Of a stretch of DNA of 64,000 nucleotides, positions 39,716 to 48,938 are shown in pieces (the stretch's first letter is position 1; the number at the start of each line of letters is the position of its first letter). The stretch comes from Rubrivivax sp. (GTDB taxonomy: Bacteria > Pseudomonadota > Gammaproteobacteria > Burkholderiales > Burkholderiaceae_C): positions 558,001 through 622,000 of the forward strand of contig JAHBZT010000004.1 of NCBI GenBank assembly GCA_019635315.1. Direction: 5' to 3'. The translations under genes were made by a program, and so were the position numbers. Below the pieces are notes generated by a model. That model made no database searches and was not told the origin of the DNA. It saw nothing but the letters and a program-made list of their open reading frames with translations.

Positions 39716-40723
39716 ATGAGTGTTCGTCCGCGTACACGGCAGACACCGACCCCCGCCCCGGCGCCGCCAGCCACCGGCGCCGGCTCGCGGCCCTGGCCGC
39801 ATGCGCTGCCGCCGCCGCTGCGCGGCGTGCTCGCCGGCGCGCTGCTGCTGCTCAATACCCTCTTGTGGTGCGGCGCGCTGTTCGCGCTGGCCCTGCTGCG
39901 GCTGCTGCTGCCGGGCAGCGCGGTGCGCCGCGTGCTGGACCCCTGGCTCAACCGCGTCGCCAGCGCGTGGATCGCCGGCAACAGCGCCTGGATGCGCTGG
40001 ACGCAGCCGACCGCCTGGGACGTCGCCGGCGTCGAGGCGCTGGCGCCGCGCGCCTGGTACCTGGTGGTCTGCAACCACCAGAGCTGGGTCGACATCTTCG
40101 CGCTGCAGCATGTGCTGAACCGGCGCATCCCGCTGCTGAAGTTCTTCCTCAAGCGCGAGCTGATCTGGGTGCCGGTGATGGGACTGGCCTGGTGGGCGCT
40201 GGACTTCCCGTTCATGCGCCGCCACTCCGAGGCCGCGCTGCGCCGCCATCCGGAGAAGCGCCAGCAGGACCTGGACGCGACGCGGCGCGCCTGCGCCAAG
40301 TTCGCGCTCGTGCCCACCAGCGTGATGAACTTCGTCGAGGGCACGCGCTTCACGCCGGCCAAGCACGCCCGCCAGGCCGACGGGCTGCGCCATCTGCTGC
40401 GGCCCAAGGCCGGCGGGCTGGCGATGGCCATCGAGGTGCTCGGCGAGCGCTTCGACGCGCTGCTGGACATGACCATCGTCTACCCCGGCGGCGTGCCGAC
40501 GTTCTGGCAGTTCCTGTGCGGCCGCGTACCGCGCATCGTCGTGCGCGCCGAGCGGCGCACGTTGCCTGCCGGACTGCATGGCGACCCGGCCGGCGACGAG
40601 GCGGCGCGGCGGCGGCAGGTGCAGCAGTGGCTGTCGGCGCTGTGGGCCGCGAAGGACGCGCAGATCGAGGCCCTGCTGGCCGAGGCCCAGGCGGCCGGCG
40701 AGGCGCCAGCGCGCACGCCGTAG
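39716..40723 (+). CDS. 1-acyl-sn-glycerol-3-phosphate acyltransferase family protein (YihG-like)
   Basis: 335 aa. One N-terminal membrane segment (LRGVLAGALLLLNTLLWCGA) precedes the acyltransferase domain with the catalytic H-x4-D (H121 and D126 in NHQSWVD) and the phosphate-binding FVEGTRFT (E208). This is the PlsC superfamily; length and HSEAALRRHPEK region resemble YihG/inner-membrane lysophospholipid acyltransferases. It starts 49 bp after the Rrf2 gene and ends at a hairpin, probably unrelated to aromatic metabolism. Confidence 0.85.
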   Translation: MSVRPRTRQTPTPAPAPPATGAGSRPWPHALPPPLRGVLAGALLLLNTLLWCGALFALALLRLLLPGSAVRRVLDPWLNRVASAWIAGNSAWMRWTQPTAWDVAGVEALAPRAWYLVVCNHQSWVDIFALQHVLNRRIPLLKFFLKRELIWVPVMGLAWWALDFPFMRRHSEAALRRHPEKRQQDLDATRRACAKFALVPTSVMNFVEGTRFTPAKHARQADGLRHLLRPKAGGLAMAIEVLGERFDALLDMTIVYPGGVPTFWQFLCGRVPRIVVRAERRTLPAGLHGDPAGDEAARRRQVQQWLSALWAAKDAQIEALLAEAQAAGEAPARTP

Positions 40724-40729
40724 CCCCGC

Positions 40730-40756
40730 GCGGCGCTGCGCTCGCTGCGGCGCCGC
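40730..40756. terminator. Hairpin between convergent acyltransferase and ubiT
   Basis: Ten-base arms GCGGCGCTGC and GCGGCGCCGC pair with one G-T wobble around a seven-base loop, seven bases after the stop at 40723 and 35 bp from the ubiT stop. No T-run is present. Confidence 0.4.
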
Positions 40757-40791
40757 GGCCCCGACGCGCCCGCGCAGCGCGCCCGAGGCGT

Positions 40792-41238
40792 TCAGCGCCA
40801 GAGCGGGCCGATGGCGTCCAGCGTATTCTTCAGCACGAGGCCGAATTCGGTGTCGCCTTCCATCACCAGGGCCTGCTCGAAGAACAGGCGGTCGGCGTCC
40901 TGCTCGCCGCGCAGCAGCTGCCACAGCGCCGGCGCGGTGGCGCGGATGCGCACCGCCGGCGCCTCGCCCCGCCGCGCCAGCTCGAAGCCGCGAGCGCCCA
41001 GGCGCAGGCGCACGCGCAGGCCCAGTTCGACGACCTCGACCTCGACGCCGCGACCGGCGAGCAGCCGGCGCTGCCCGGCATCCAGCCTGGGCCACAGCAG
41101 GCGGTCCAGCACTCGTGCGACCAGAAACGACGGCGGCGCGGTCGGCAGCTTGCGCACCACGGCGCGCAGCCGGCGCGCGACCTGCGTGGCCAGGGCCGGC
41201 AGCGCCGGTGCGCGGGGCGGGCCGGCCGAGGCGTTCAT
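40792..41238 (-). CDS. ubiT: UbiT-like SCP2-domain protein, O2-independent ubiquinone synthesis
   Basis: 148 aa with an SCP2 sterol-carrier-type fold (RLRLGARGFELARRGEAPAVRIRATAPALWQLLRGEQDADRLFF, core ALWQLLRGEQDADRLFF, then GDTEFGLVLKNTLDAI). UbiT binds the prenylated intermediates during anaerobic ubiquinone synthesis. It overlaps the UbiV gene by four bases, and UbiU follows upstream, giving the complete ubiT-ubiV-ubiU set. The set lets the cell make quinone for nitrate or other anaerobic respiration. Confidence 0.85.
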   Translation of the reverse strand: MNASAGPPRAPALPALATQVARRLRAVVRKLPTAPPSFLVARVLDRLLWPRLDAGQRRLLAGRGVEVEVVELGLRVRLRLGARGFELARRGEAPAVRIRATAPALWQLLRGEQDADRLFFEQALVMEGDTEFGLVLKNTLDAIGPLWR

Positions 41239-42185
41239 GCGCTCAGCGTCTGCATGCCGGCGCGGCGGCGCGCGAAGCCGTCGACCAGCGCGCCGGGCAG
41301 GCCCAGCGACTGCAGCTCGGCCAGCGCCGCGTCGGCCGCGGCGTCGCCGTTGAACACGCCGTCGAACAGCGCCAGCACGCGGGTGAAGCCCCTGCTGCAC
41401 GGCGACAGCCGCAGCCGCGTGACGCCCGCGGCCTGCAGCGCCGGGCGTGCGCCGATCAGGCAGTGCAGCGCCGCCGACTGCGTCTGGATGCCGTTGAGCA
41501 CCAGGAAGGGCCGGCCCTCGGTGGTCAGCAGCAGCAGCCCGTCGGCGTCGTCGCGGCAGCGGAAGTCGCACTCGTCCTTCTTCAGCCGGTGGTGGCGCGC
41601 GGTGAAGCAGCGTGCCGAGAAGGCCAGCGGCATGCGGCCGAAGGCGAAGGCCTCGGTGACGACCGGCCCGGCCGGTCCGCGCACGCGGTCGGCGGGCGGG
41701 TTGACGCGGGCCACGGCGTCCAGCGGCAGCTCCAGCGGCGGCACCCAGGTCGCCGCGCCCAGCGGCGCCACTTCCTCCAGCGCGGCGCGGCTGTAGACAT
41801 TGATGTGCGGCCCCACCACGAAGGGCGGGCGGCCGCGCCGCGCGGCCTGTGCGCGCCCGAGCACCGCGAGCGCCGACGCATCGCCGGCCTCGACCGCGAA
41901 ATGGTCCTGCTCGCAGACCTGGCGCAGCGTGCGCAGCTCGGCCTCGCTGGTGACGAGCGCCTGGGTGGCCAGCACCACCTGCTTGCCGGCGCTGGCCAGC
42001 TCCACCGCCATCGCCAGCCAGTCGGCGAGCTTGAACTCGTGGCGTCGCGAGCAGACGGTCTCGCCGAGCACCACGGTGTCGGCGGGGCCGTCGGCGACAT
42101 CGGCGTAGAACGCGATCGTCGCGGCGCGCGGCCACCAGTAGGGCAGCGGGCCGACCGTGAGTCCGAAGGGGCGCGGGCTGGGCAT
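41235..42185 (-). CDS. ubiV: UbiV, U32-type O2-independent hydroxylase subunit
   Basis: 316 aa peptidase-U32-fold protein. The Cys that bind a [4Fe-4S] cluster in UbiV appear as GETVCSRRHEF, SARCFTARHHRLKKDECDFRC, and other family marks are GPHINVYSRAALE and LRLSPCSRGF. With UbiU it hydroxylates the ubiquinone ring without O2, using prephenate as oxygen donor. It begins 27 bp before the ubiU stop. The start ATG agrees with the family's short N-terminus. Confidence 0.88.
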   Translation of the reverse strand: MPSPRPFGLTVGPLPYWWPRAATIAFYADVADGPADTVVLGETVCSRRHEFKLADWLAMAVELASAGKQVVLATQALVTSEAELRTLRQVCEQDHFAVEAGDASALAVLGRAQAARRGRPPFVVGPHINVYSRAALEEVAPLGAATWVPPLELPLDAVARVNPPADRVRGPAGPVVTEAFAFGRMPLAFSARCFTARHHRLKKDECDFRCRDDADGLLLLTTEGRPFLVLNGIQTQSAALHCLIGARPALQAAGVTRLRLSPCSRGFTRVLALFDGVFNGDAAADAALAELQSLGLPGALVDGFARRRAGMQTLSA

Positions 42186-42211
42186 GGGGTGGCTCGGGGC
42201 GTGTGGGGGAT

Positions 42212-43237
42212 TCAGCGCCAGGGCCGGTCGTAGGCGCCGAGCGTGTGCTGCTGGCCCTCGGCCCAGCGGGCGAGGGCGGCGGTCCAGCCCGGCTGCACGG
42301 CATAGCGGGCAGCGGACGCGGCCTGGTCGATGGCCTGGCGCCAGACCTGCGTGACCTCGGCCACGTAGGCCGGACTGCGCTGCCGGCCCTCGATCTTGAT
42401 CGCCGACACGCCGGCGGCCAGCAGCTGCGGCAGCAGGGCGAGCGTATTCAGGCTGGTCGGCTCCTCGATCGCATAGTCGCGCTCGCCGTCGACGACGAAG
42501 CGGCCCTTGCACAGCGTCGGGTAGCCGCGCGGCTCGCCGGGCGCCAGGCGGTCGATCAGCACGCCGCCCAGCCGCGCCTCGACGCCGGCCGGCGTGTCCT
42601 CCCAGCGCACGGCCGCGGGCGGTGAGCACACGCCGGCGGTATTCGGCGACTGCCCGGTGGCGTAGGACGACAGCGCGCAGCGCCCCTCGACCATCACGCA
42701 CAGGCTGCCGAAGCCGAAGACCTCGATCTGCGCCCGCGTGTGGCGGATGGTGTGCTGCACCTGCGGCAGCGTCAGCACACGTGGCAGCACCGCGCGCTGG
42801 ATGCCGTAGCGCTCGCGGTAGAACTCGATCGCCTCCCAGGTCGTCGCCGAGGCCTGCACCGACAGGTGCCGGCGCAGCTGCGGGTGGCGCCGCTGTACGT
42901 CGGCCAGCACCGCGATGTCGGCGACGATCAGCGCGTCGGCGCCCAGTTCGGCCGCGCGGTCCACCGCACGCTGCCAGGGGCCGGGGTCGCGGGCGTCGAC
43001 GTAGGTGTTCAGCGCCATCAGCACCTCGCGGCCGCGCGCGTGGGCATAGCGCACGCCCTCGCGCACCTGGGCGTCGTCGAAATTGAGCCCGGCGAAGTTG
43101 CGCGCGTTGGTGGCGTCCTTCAGGCCCAGGTAGACGGCATCGGCGCCGGCGTCGACGGCCATCTGCAGCGCGCGCAGCGACCCCGCCGGGCACACCAGCT
43201 GCGGGCGCTCGCGGGCGGGCGGCGCGTCAGCCGCCAC
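42212..43237 (-). CDS. ubiU: UbiU, U32-type O2-independent hydroxylase subunit
   Basis: 341 aa from GTG 43237, which overlaps the end of the DUF2249 gene by 11 bases and puts the start some 14 residues before the conserved LVCPAGSLRALQMAVDAGADAVYLG. ALKDATNARNFAGLNF follows. The Cys ligands are in LCVMVEGRCALSS, GVCSPP and TLCKGRF. The E. coli protein is 331 aa. A longer open frame upstream exists but is low-complexity and overlaps DUF2249 further. UbiU and UbiV form the active heterodimer. Confidence 0.88.
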   Translation of the reverse strand: MAADAPPARERPQLVCPAGSLRALQMAVDAGADAVYLGLKDATNARNFAGLNFDDAQVREGVRYAHARGREVLMALNTYVDARDPGPWQRAVDRAAELGADALIVADIAVLADVQRRHPQLRRHLSVQASATTWEAIEFYRERYGIQRAVLPRVLTLPQVQHTIRHTRAQIEVFGFGSLCVMVEGRCALSSYATGQSPNTAGVCSPPAAVRWEDTPAGVEARLGGVLIDRLAPGEPRGYPTLCKGRFVVDGERDYAIEEPTSLNTLALLPQLLAAGVSAIKIEGRQRSPAYVAEVTQVWRQAIDQAASAARYAVQPGWTAALARWAEGQQHTLGAYDRPWR

Positions 43238-43526
43238 TGCAGCCGCAGCCGCCGCTGCCGCATCCGCGCGGCGTGCCGGCGGCCGCGCCGGCCTGGGTGC
43301 GCGTGATGCGCACGTGCCAGCGCGCCGGCCCGCACTCGAGGTAGGACCAGGCGAACTGGCCGCCGCGCACACGCTCGAACTCGAAGTACAGCGGCATCGG
43401 GTCGTGGTCGTTGACGATCTCGAATGCGGCGCCGGCGGCCAGCGCGTCGAAGGTGGAGAAGATCAGCGGGTGGCGCTGCGGCGGCGGCACGTAGCGGACG
43501 TCGATGGGCAGGGCAGCGGTTTTCAT
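43227..43526 (-). CDS. DUF2249 domain protein
   Basis: 99 aa from ATG 43526. The domain is typical: IDVRYVPPPQRHPLIFSTFDAL, FEIVNDHDPMPLYFEFE and SYLECGPARWHVRITR, then a Cys/Gly-rich tail GCGSGGCGCSGG. The upstream open frame to 43640 gives only low-complexity sequence and was not used. The gene overlaps ubiU, so it is probably made with ubiUVT. The tail's three Cys (GCGSGGCGC) may bind metal; this is speculative. Confidence 0.8.
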   Translation of the reverse strand: MKTAALPIDVRYVPPPQRHPLIFSTFDALAAGAAFEIVNDHDPMPLYFEFERVRGGQFAWSYLECGPARWHVRITRTQAGAAAGTPRGCGSGGCGCSGG

Positions 43527-43595
43527 GCAGCGGGCGGGCACTGGGGACCCAGTCTCGAAACGCACCCAGCCTAGGCCGCGGCGCTGGCGCCGTCC

Positions 43596-43609
43596 TTGAA
43601 CCAGTTGAA
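43596..43609. promoter_or_regulatory. Weak FNR-like site upstream of the DUF2249-ubiUVT operon
   Basis: TTGAA-CCAG-TTGAA matches the FNR consensus at 7 of 10, centred 76 bp before the DUF2249 start. The rest of the 277-bp divergent spacer (43527-43803) shows nothing else recognisable; a promoter for the efflux genes must lie there but was not identified. Confidence 0.25.
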
Positions 43610-43803
43610 GATTGCGGCGCGCGCCGCGCCGGCCCTGCACCCCGCGGCTGGCCGACCGCTCGGCGCGCCGGCTGGCGTTTGGTGCCGCGGCGGCGCCCGT
43701 TCGTCGCAGCCGCCGGCCGTGGGGGCGCGCGAGGCGCTACGCTTGCGCCCTTTGATGCCACCTGCCGGACGCCCCGCCCACCGCGGCCCGCCCGGTCCTG
43801 CCC

Positions 43804-45000
43804 ATGCGTGTCTTCCTGCCTCTCGTGATCCTCGCGTTCACGCTCGCCGCCTGCGGCCAGCGCGAAGGCGCCCCTGCCGGTTCGTCCGATGCCCGGACTG
43901 CGGGTAAACCCGCGGCCGGCAATGCCAAGGCGCCACCGGTGCTGCTGCTGGCGCCCGAGGACCTGCGCACCGTGAGCGCCAGCACGCTGGCCACCGGGCC
44001 GGTGATCACCGGGTCGCTGCAGCCCGAACGGCGCGCCGACCTGCGCGCCGAGGTCTCGTCGGTCGTGCTGCAGGTGCTCAAGCACAACGGCGACGCGGTC
44101 CAGCGTGGCGAACTGCTGGTGCGGCTGGACGACACGGCGCTGCGCGACGCGCTCAATTCGGCCCAGGAATCGCTGCGCGCCGCCGAACAGGCGCTGGCGC
44201 AGGCCGAGCGCCAGGTGCAGCGGCTGCGCACGCTGCAGGCCCAGGGCATGAGCTCGATGCAGGCGCTGGAGGACGCCGAGGTGCGCCGCAACCAGGCCAC
44301 CAGCGAGGCCGTCGCCGCGAAGGCCCGCCTGGCCAATGCACGCCAGCAGATCGTGCGCACCGAGGTGCGTGCGCCCTTCGACGGCGTGGTCAGCGAGCGC
44401 CGCGCCTCGCCCGGCGACACCGCGCTGGTCGGGCGCGAGCTGCTGAAGGTGATCGACCCGCGCAGCCTGCGCTTCGAGGGCTTCGTCGCCGCCGACCGGC
44501 TGCACGAGCTGAAGGTCGGGCAGCCGGTGAGCTTCCGCGTCAACGGCTACCCGGACGTCGAGTTCGCCGGCCGCGTGAGCCGCCTGGATGCGGCGGCCAA
44601 TGCGGCGACGCGCCAGGTCGAGGTCATCGTCGCCTTCGCCGACGCGGCGGCGGCGCCGCGCGTGGCCGGGCTGTTCGCCGAAGGGCGCATCGAGACCGGC
44701 AGTGCACAGGCGCTGATGCTGGCCGAGGGCGCCGTCGTGCGCAGCGCCGACGGCGGCACGGTGGTCTGGCGGCTGGACGGCCAGCGCATCGTGCGCACGC
44801 CGGTATCGCTGGGCGAGCGCGATGCGCGCACCGGGCTGCTGCCGGTGCTGGCCGGCCTGTCCGAGGGCCAGCGTGTGCTGCGCAACCCGGGCAGCGCGCT
44901 GGTCGACGGGCAGCCGGTGGAACTGCGCGCCGCCGAGACCCCGAACGGCGCCGGCCCGGCCGCGGCGGCCGCCGCGCCCGCCACCGGCACCACGAGGTAA
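43804..45000 (+). CDS. RND efflux periplasmic adaptor lipoprotein
   Basis: 398 aa. The signal peptide ends in a lipobox LAAC (VILAFTLAACGQREG), so the protein is anchored as a lipoprotein. The adaptor regions follow in order: barrel-sandwich RADLRAEVSSVVLQVLKHNGDAVQRGELLVRLD (core VLKHNGDAVQRGELLVRLD), coiled-coil hairpin about residues 105-180 (AEQALAQAERQVQRLRTLQ), and VRAPFDGVVSERRASPGD. It precedes the RND pump gene by six bases. Substrate not evident; no outer-membrane TolC-type gene is present. Confidence 0.9.
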   Translation: MRVFLPLVILAFTLAACGQREGAPAGSSDARTAGKPAAGNAKAPPVLLLAPEDLRTVSASTLATGPVITGSLQPERRADLRAEVSSVVLQVLKHNGDAVQRGELLVRLDDTALRDALNSAQESLRAAEQALAQAERQVQRLRTLQAQGMSSMQALEDAEVRRNQATSEAVAAKARLANARQQIVRTEVRAPFDGVVSERRASPGDTALVGRELLKVIDPRSLRFEGFVAADRLHELKVGQPVSFRVNGYPDVEFAGRVSRLDAAANAATRQVEVIVAFADAAAAPRVAGLFAEGRIETGSAQALMLAEGAVVRSADGGTVVWRLDGQRIVRTPVSLGERDARTGLLPVLAGLSEGQRVLRNPGSALVDGQPVELRAAETPNGAGPAAAAAAPATGTTR

Positions 45001-45006
45001 GCCGCC

Positions 45007-48000
45007 ATGCTGCTGTCGGACTTCAGCATCAAGCGCCCCACGGCGACCATCGTCATCCTGATCGGGTTGATGTGCCTGGGCCTGCTCGCGCTGTCCAAGC
45101 TGCGCGTCAACCAGATCCCGGACGTCGAGCCGCCGGTGCTGGTGGTCAACATCCCGTACCCGGGCGCGAGCCCGGAAACCGTGGAGCGCGAGGTCGTCAA
45201 CCGCATCGAGAAGGCACTGCAGGGCATCTCGGGCACCGACCGCGTGCAGAGCACCTCGCGCGAGGGCAGCGCCACGCTGGTGCTGTTCTTCGAGTACGAC
45301 AAGAACATGATCGAGGCCGCCGACGAGGTGCGCAACGCGATCGCCTCGGTGCGCTTCAAGCTGCCGGTGGAGATGCGCGAGCCCATCCTGCAGCGCGTGG
45401 ACCCGACGGCGCAGCCCATCATGCAGCTGGCGCTGTCCTCCAGCAGCCAGAGCCACGCCGACATCTCGCGCCTGGCCGAGGACCAGCTCGCCGACCAGTT
45501 CCGCGCCGTGCCCGGCGTGGCGGTGGTCACGATCAACGGCGCGCTGCGCCGCGAGCTGTCGGTGCTGCTGCACTCGCAGAAGCTGCGCGAGCAGGGCGTG
45601 TCGGTCACCGAGGTGGTGGCCGCGCTGCGCGCGCAGAACGCCACCGCGCCGGTGGGCAAGGTGCGCGGGGAGCTGGAAGACCAGAGCATCCGCCTCGTCG
45701 GCCGCATCGAGAACCCGTCGGAGTTCGGCCAGATCGTGATCCGCAGGCGCGGCAACGAGCTCGTGCGGCTGGCCCAGGTGGCCACGGTGCAGGACGGCTT
45801 CGCCGAGGTCGACAGCATCTCGGTGCGCAGCGGCAACCCCAACGTCGGCCTGTCGGTCACGCGCACGCGCGAGGGCAGCACGGTCGCGGTGGCCGACGCG
45901 GTGCGCGAGAAGGTCGCCGAGATCGCGCGCACGCTGCCGGCGGGCACCACGCTGGAGGTCACGCAGGACGGCGGCGAGGGCGCCGAGAACAGCCTGTACA
46001 ACGTGATCCATGCGCTGGTCTTCGGCGCCGGGCTGACGGTCTTCGTCGTCTACCTGTTCCTCAACAGCTGGCGCTCGACGGTGATCACCGCGCTGAGCCT
46101 GCCGACCTCGGTGGTCGCCAGCTTCATCGCGGTCTGGCTCAGCGGCAACACGCTGAACTTCATGAGCCTGCTCGGGCTGGCGCTGGCCATCGGCGTGCTG
46201 ATCGACGACGCCATCGTGGTGCGCGAGAACATCGTGCGCCACATGGAGCGCGGCGCCGACCGCCGAACGGCAGCCTTGGTCGGCACGCGCGAGATCGGCC
46301 TGGCGGTCACCGCGACCACGCTGGCCATCGTCGCGGTCTTCGCGCCGGTGGCCTTCATGCCGGGCGTGTCGGGGCAGTGGTTCCGGCCCTTCGCGCTGAC
46401 CGTCGTCGCCTCGGTCATCGTCAGCCTGGTCGTCTCGTTCACGCTGGACCCCATGCTCTCGGCCTACTGGGGCGACCCGCCGGGCTACCAGCATGCGAAG
46501 CGGCGCGGCATCAGCCGCTGGCTGCAAGGCTTCAACACCTGGTTCGACCACCAGGCCGACCGCTACGGCCACGTCATCGCCTGGGCGCTGAAGCACCGGC
46601 GCTGGATGGCCGCCTTCGCGGTCGGCAGCATGGTCGCGGCGGTGGCGCTGCAGGCCAGGTACGGCGGCTCCAGCTTCCTGCCGGCGTCCGACGCCGGCGT
46701 CATCGCGGTGGAGGTGCGCACGCCGCCCAGCGCGAGCCTGGACTATGCGCGGCTGAAGATGGAGCAGGCCGCCGAGCTGGCGCGCACGATCCCGGAGACC
46801 GAAGCCACCAACAGCCTGGTGCGGCCGGGCGGCGGGCGCATCTACGTGGACATCGGCAAGAGCACCGAGCGCAAGCGTTCCGCGGCCGAGGTCGCGGCCG
46901 AGCTGCGCACCCTCACCGCGCGCCTGGTCGGTGCCGAGTACACGGTGCTCGAGGACCTCAACATGGGGGCGCAGAAGCCGGTGCAGATCCGCTTCACCGG
47001 CCCCGACGCGCGCCAGCTGCTGGCCATCACCGAGGACTTCATGGAGCGGCTGCGCCGCGTGCCGGGCGCCGTCGACGTGGGGCTGTCCGAGCAGGCGCCG
47101 CAGGACGAGCTGAAGATCGAGCTCGACCGCAGCCTGGCCAACGCGATGGGCATCTCGGTGGCCGACGCGGCGCAGGCGCTGCGCGTGGCCTTCGCCGGCG
47201 TCGAGGTCGGGGACTGGATCGACCCCACCGGGCAGGCGCGCGACGTCTCGGTGCGCCTGCATCCCGACGACCGCGTGGACGCCGGCAACATCGAGCGGCT
47301 GCCGATCGCCGTCAGCGGCACCAACCTGATGGTGCCGCTGGAGCAGATCGCCACCGTGACCATGGGCAAGGGCCCGTCGCAGATCCAGCACAACGACGGC
47401 AAGCGCACGATCACCGTGGGCGCCAATGCGCAGGGCCGCAGCCCGGGCGAGGTGACCGCCGATGCGCTGCGCATCGCGCGCGCGATGGATTACCCGCCCG
47501 GCTACGGGCTGGAGCTGGCCGGCGCCTCGCGCGACCAGCAGGAGGTCTTCCGCGAGATGGGCATCGCGCTCGTCACCGGCATCGCGCTGATGTACTTCGT
47601 GCTCGTCGTGCAGTTCGGCAGCTTCACCGCGCCGCTGGCGGTGATGATGTCGCTGCCGCTGTCGCTGATCGGCGTCGTCGTCGCGCTGCTGCTGACCAAG
47701 GGCACGCTGAACCTGATGAGCTTCATCGGCGTGATCATGCTGATGGGCCTGGTGGCCAAGAATGCGATCCTGCTGCTGGACGCCTCGCGCGTGCTGGAAG
47801 CCGAGGGCACGCCGCGCGAGGAGGCGCTGATGGCCGCCGGCCGCAAGCGCTTCCGGCCCATCCTGATGACCAGCTTCGCGCTCGTCGCCGGCATGGTGCC
47901 GGTGGCGGTGGGCGTGGGCGAGGGCGGCGAGTTCTACCGGCCGATGGCGGTGGCCATCATCGGCGGCGTGATCACCTCGACGCTGCTGACGCTGCTGGTG

Positions 48001-48219
48001 ATCCCGAGCTTCTACGACAGCATCGAGATCGCGCGCGACCGCGCGATCGCCAAGTTCCGCGGCCGCGCAGCGCGCTGGCCGGTGGCGCTGGCCTTCGTCG
48101 TCACGCTGTTCGAGGGGCTGCTGGCGCTGACCGGCGTGCGCATGGTCTGGCGCGCCCTGGCGCGGCTGCTCGGGCGGCTGCGCCGCATCGGCGGCGGCCG
48201 CCCGGCGCCCGCCGCGTGA
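45007..48219 (+). CDS. RND efflux pump, AcrB/MdtB family
   Basis: 1070 aa with the twelve-helix RND layout: N-terminal helix in TIVILIGLMCLGLLALSKL, two large periplasmic loops, and the proton-relay Asp pair D400-D401 in GVLIDDAIVVREN. The late motif IGVIMLMGLVAKNAILLLD and RFRPILMTSFALVAGMVPVA confirm the family. Length and sequence fit the hydrophobe/amphiphile exporters. A short Arg/Leu C-terminal tail (residues about 1020-1070) extends past the usual end. Exported compounds are not predictable; aromatic acids are conceivable given the neighbourhood. Confidence 0.92.
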   Translation: MLLSDFSIKRPTATIVILIGLMCLGLLALSKLRVNQIPDVEPPVLVVNIPYPGASPETVEREVVNRIEKALQGISGTDRVQSTSREGSATLVLFFEYDKNMIEAADEVRNAIASVRFKLPVEMREPILQRVDPTAQPIMQLALSSSSQSHADISRLAEDQLADQFRAVPGVAVVTINGALRRELSVLLHSQKLREQGVSVTEVVAALRAQNATAPVGKVRGELEDQSIRLVGRIENPSEFGQIVIRRRGNELVRLAQVATVQDGFAEVDSISVRSGNPNVGLSVTRTREGSTVAVADAVREKVAEIARTLPAGTTLEVTQDGGEGAENSLYNVIHALVFGAGLTVFVVYLFLNSWRSTVITALSLPTSVVASFIAVWLSGNTLNFMSLLGLALAIGVLIDDAIVVRENIVRHMERGADRRTAALVGTREIGLAVTATTLAIVAVFAPVAFMPGVSGQWFRPFALTVVASVIVSLVVSFTLDPMLSAYWGDPPGYQHAKRRGISRWLQGFNTWFDHQADRYGHVIAWALKHRRWMAAFAVGSMVAAVALQARYGGSSFLPASDAGVIAVEVRTPPSASLDYARLKMEQAAELARTIPETEATNSLVRPGGGRIYVDIGKSTERKRSAAEVAAELRTLTARLVGAEYTVLEDLNMGAQKPVQIRFTGPDARQLLAITEDFMERLRRVPGAVDVGLSEQAPQDELKIELDRSLANAMGISVADAAQALRVAFAGVEVGDWIDPTGQARDVSVRLHPDDRVDAGNIERLPIAVSGTNLMVPLEQIATVTMGKGPSQIQHNDGKRTITVGANAQGRSPGEVTADALRIARAMDYPPGYGLELAGASRDQQEVFREMGIALVTGIALMYFVLVVQFGSFTAPLAVMMSLPLSLIGVVVALLLTKGTLNLMSFIGVIMLMGLVAKNAILLLDASRVLEAEGTPREEALMAAGRKRFRPILMTSFALVAGMVPVAVGVGEGGEFYRPMAVAIIGGVITSTLLTLLVIPSFYDSIEIARDRAIAKFRGRAARWPVALAFVVTLFEGLLALTGVRMVWRALARLLGRLRRIGGGRPAPAA

Positions 48220-48230
48220 GCCGGAGGTCC

Positions 48231-48250
48231 GTCCCCGCCTGAGCGGGGAC
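48231..48250 (+). terminator. Hairpin after the RND pump gene
   Basis: Perfect 8-bp arms GTCCCCGC/GCGGGGAC with a CTGA loop, 11 bp beyond the stop at 48219, no T-run. Confidence 0.55.
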
Positions 48251-48311
48251 GGGCGCCGGCCGTCGCGGGCGCGGCGGGAAATCCCGCGGCCGGGGTGCGG
48301 CGGGCGGCTCC

Positions 48312-48317
48312 TAGAAT
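48312..48317 (+). promoter_or_regulatory. Candidate -10 for phaR
   Basis: TAGAAT, 5 of 6 to the consensus, lies 36 bp before the phaR start codon. A -35 hexamer is not obvious. Confidence 0.35.
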
Positions 48318-48352
48318 GACCCGAGCCTGCCGCCCCCACTGAACGCCACCGC

Positions 48353-48925
48353 ATGCCTTCACAACGCCGCGCGCCGGCCGCCGAGCCCGATGCCAGCAGC
48401 ACCGCCCACGCGACCCGGGTGCTGAAGAAGTATCCCAACCGCCGCCTGTACGACACGCGCACCAGCAGCTACATCACGCTGGCCGACGTCAAGCAGATGG
48501 TGCTGGGCGCCGAGGACTTCGAGGTGCGCGACGCCAAGACCGGCGAGGACCTGACGCGCAGCATCCTGCTGCAGATCATCCTGGAAGAGGAGTCCGGCGG
48601 CGTGCCGATGTTCAGCCAGGAGGCGCTGGCGCAGATCATCCGCTTCTACGGCCACGCGATGCAGGGCCTGATGGGCACCATGCTGGAGAAGAACCTGGCC
48701 GCCTTCGCCGAACTGCAGGGCCAGCTGCTGGCGCAGAGCAAGGGCCTGTACGACCCGAAGGCGCTGTCGCCCGAGATGTGGACGCAGTTCCTCAGCGGCC
48801 AGGCGCCGGCGCTGCAGAACCTGATGAACAGCTACGTCGAGAGCAGCCGCGCGATGCTCGAGAAGATGCAGGGCGCCGGCTCGTTGTTCCCGGGCATGCC
48901 GGGCTTCCCGCCGACCCGCAAGTGA
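48353..48925 (+). CDS. phaR: Polyhydroxyalkanoate synthesis repressor PhaR
   Basis: 190 aa. The DNA-binding PHB/PHA accumulation domain is at about residues 22-85 ([46 protein letters not shown] in part), and the PHB-binding domain follows ([23 protein letters not shown]). PhaR senses PHA granules and represses phasin genes. The C-terminal half is Gln/Met-rich with GMPGFPP. It indicates a PHA-storing organism. The start ATG has the conserved [10 protein letters not shown] some 25 residues in, as usual. Confidence 0.93.
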   Translation: MPSQRRAPAAEPDASSTAHATRVLKKYPNRRLYDTRTSSYITLADVKQMVLGAEDFEVRDAKTGEDLTRSILLQIILEEESGGVPMFSQEALAQIIRFYGHAMQGLMGTMLEKNLAAFAELQGQLLAQSKGLYDPKALSPEMWTQFLSGQAPALQNLMNSYVESSRAMLEKMQGAGSLFPGMPGFPPTRK

Positions 48926-48938
48926 GCCCGGCGGCGCG

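Noticed and set aside
43238-43372. Long N-terminal extension of UbiU to 43372
   Set aside because: The extension is low-complexity Ala/Arg/Pro sequence that lies inside the DUF2249 gene in another frame; relatives start near LVCPAG.
43120-48462. 1780-residue minus-strand open frame opposite the RND efflux genes
   Set aside because: His/Arg/Gln-rich composition without any domain; the plus strand holds clear RND motifs.
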